Assembly (NCBI GenBank): GCA_024233345.1
Contig: JACKPT010000004.1
Location: 1 to 64,000, forward strand
DNA from: Verrucomicrobiota bacterium
Lineage (GTDB): Bacteria; Verrucomicrobiota; Kiritimatiellia; CAIVKH01
DNA: 64,000 nt
Reading direction: 5' to 3'
Below the pieces are notes generated by a model. It was not told the DNA's origin and searched no databases. It worked only from the letters and a program-made list of their open reading frames with translations. How positions within the stretch are numbered: position 1 is the first letter of the stretch; every line of letters starts with the position of its first letter. Positions 63,699-64,000 of this stretch are shown here, one piece after another. Made by a program: the position numbers and the translations under genes.

Positions 63699-64000
63699 TC
63701 ATGAACGTCTGCTTTGGTAGGCGGCAATCAGTTCCAGGGTCTCCTCCCCGTACTTCTGAAGTTTGGACGGGCCCACGCCGTGTATATGTTCAAGCTGGTC
63801 GAAGGTGGTCGGCTTGGCTGCTGCGAGGTGATGCAGGGTTTTATCGGTATACACGGTATAGGCGGGTTTGTTCCCCAGTTCGACGGCTTTGTTTCGCCGC
63901 CATTCCTTGAGCAGGGCAACCAGATCCGGGTCGGCATCGGGGGCTTCGATCAGCATTTCCGTTTTCCGTTTTGCCGGGGCCCCCCGTCCCCCCGGTTGAG
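63699..64000 (-). CDS. HRDC-domain C-terminus of a RecQ-like helicase (5' end off the window)
   Basis: The frame is open to the right edge, ending at 63699, so at least 100 residues are seen. The sequence is an HRDC domain: LVALLKEWRRNKAVELGNKP, TVYTDKTLHHLAAAKPTTF, EHIHGVGPSKLQKYGEETLE. A basic linker (KRKTE) precedes it. RecQ helicases and RNase D both carry HRDC; the position at the extreme C-terminus fits RecQ better. The helicase domain is outside the window. Confidence 0.8.
   Translation of the reverse strand, partial: QPGGRGAPAKRKTEMLIEAPDADPDLVALLKEWRRNKAVELGNKPAYTVYTDKTLHHLAAAKPTTFDQLEHIHGVGPSKLQKYGEETLELIAAYQSRRS

Overview
The window is GC-rich bacterial DNA. It looks like a chromosome fragment from the Planctomycetes-Verrucomicrobia-Lentisphaerae-Kiritimatiellota assemblage, most likely Kiritimatiellota or Verrucomicrobiota. 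The clues are an LL-diaminopimelate aminotransferase (dapL), REP-associated tyrosine transposases, very large secreted proteins with calcium-binding Asp-rich repeats, a deoxyhypusine-synthase-like protein and a CPXCG-family protein. The phylum is an inference from gene content, not a measurement.

Bases 1-9210 are the main find: an integron cassette array with no integrase in view. Eight attC recombination sites (A-H) separate small minus-strand genes. Seven or more cassettes encode small secreted, lipid-anchored or membrane proteins, a propeller-like protein, and a two-gene unit that may be an ADP-ribosyltransferase-like protein plus a helical partner. In each intact cassette the 5' core (R') is the reverse complement of its 3' core (R''), with one mismatch in one cassette. 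At all eight sites the unpaired base lies on the L'' arm, which fixes the orientation. A cluster of three RAYT copies (3118-6184), two of them a 1060-bp tandem duplication, sits inside the array. The array stops at a lone core site (9204-9210) about 0.4 kb from a tRNA-His gene and runs off the left edge.

Bases 9.6-33 kb are core chromosome: tRNA-His; thiM-thiE-cls; a hybrid sensor kinase coupled to a Nudix hydrolase; a Tat-exported superoxide dismutase; a HAD phosphatase; a membrane-anchored DnaQ-type exonuclease; tmk-holB; an accB-accC-asp23-amaP-gmhA-pfkB run; ilvD; a DegT aminotransferase; a CsgG-like lipoprotein; and an htrA-tlyA-nadK operon whose genes overlap.

Bases 33-53 kb hold surface and polysaccharide functions: a 2903-residue protein that joins a GH13 amylase-type barrel to a GH57-type barrel, a deoxyhypusine-synthase-like enzyme, a CPXCG protein coupled to a LysM amidase, and two large secreted proteins (a parallel beta-helix and an LVIVD-type propeller with a Gly-Tyr run). 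Those two share a conserved 65-bp leader, and a GT-C glycosyltransferase is coupled to the second.

Bases 53-64 kb contain a VapBC pair; a 1204-residue PAS/GAF hybrid kinase flanked by about 190-bp direct repeats that carry RAYT remnants (probably acquired); an HD-domain protein; a zinc-ribbon/coiled-coil protein; a thioesterase-SulP pair; dapL with an ACT-domain protein; and the C-terminal HRDC part of a RecQ-like helicase.
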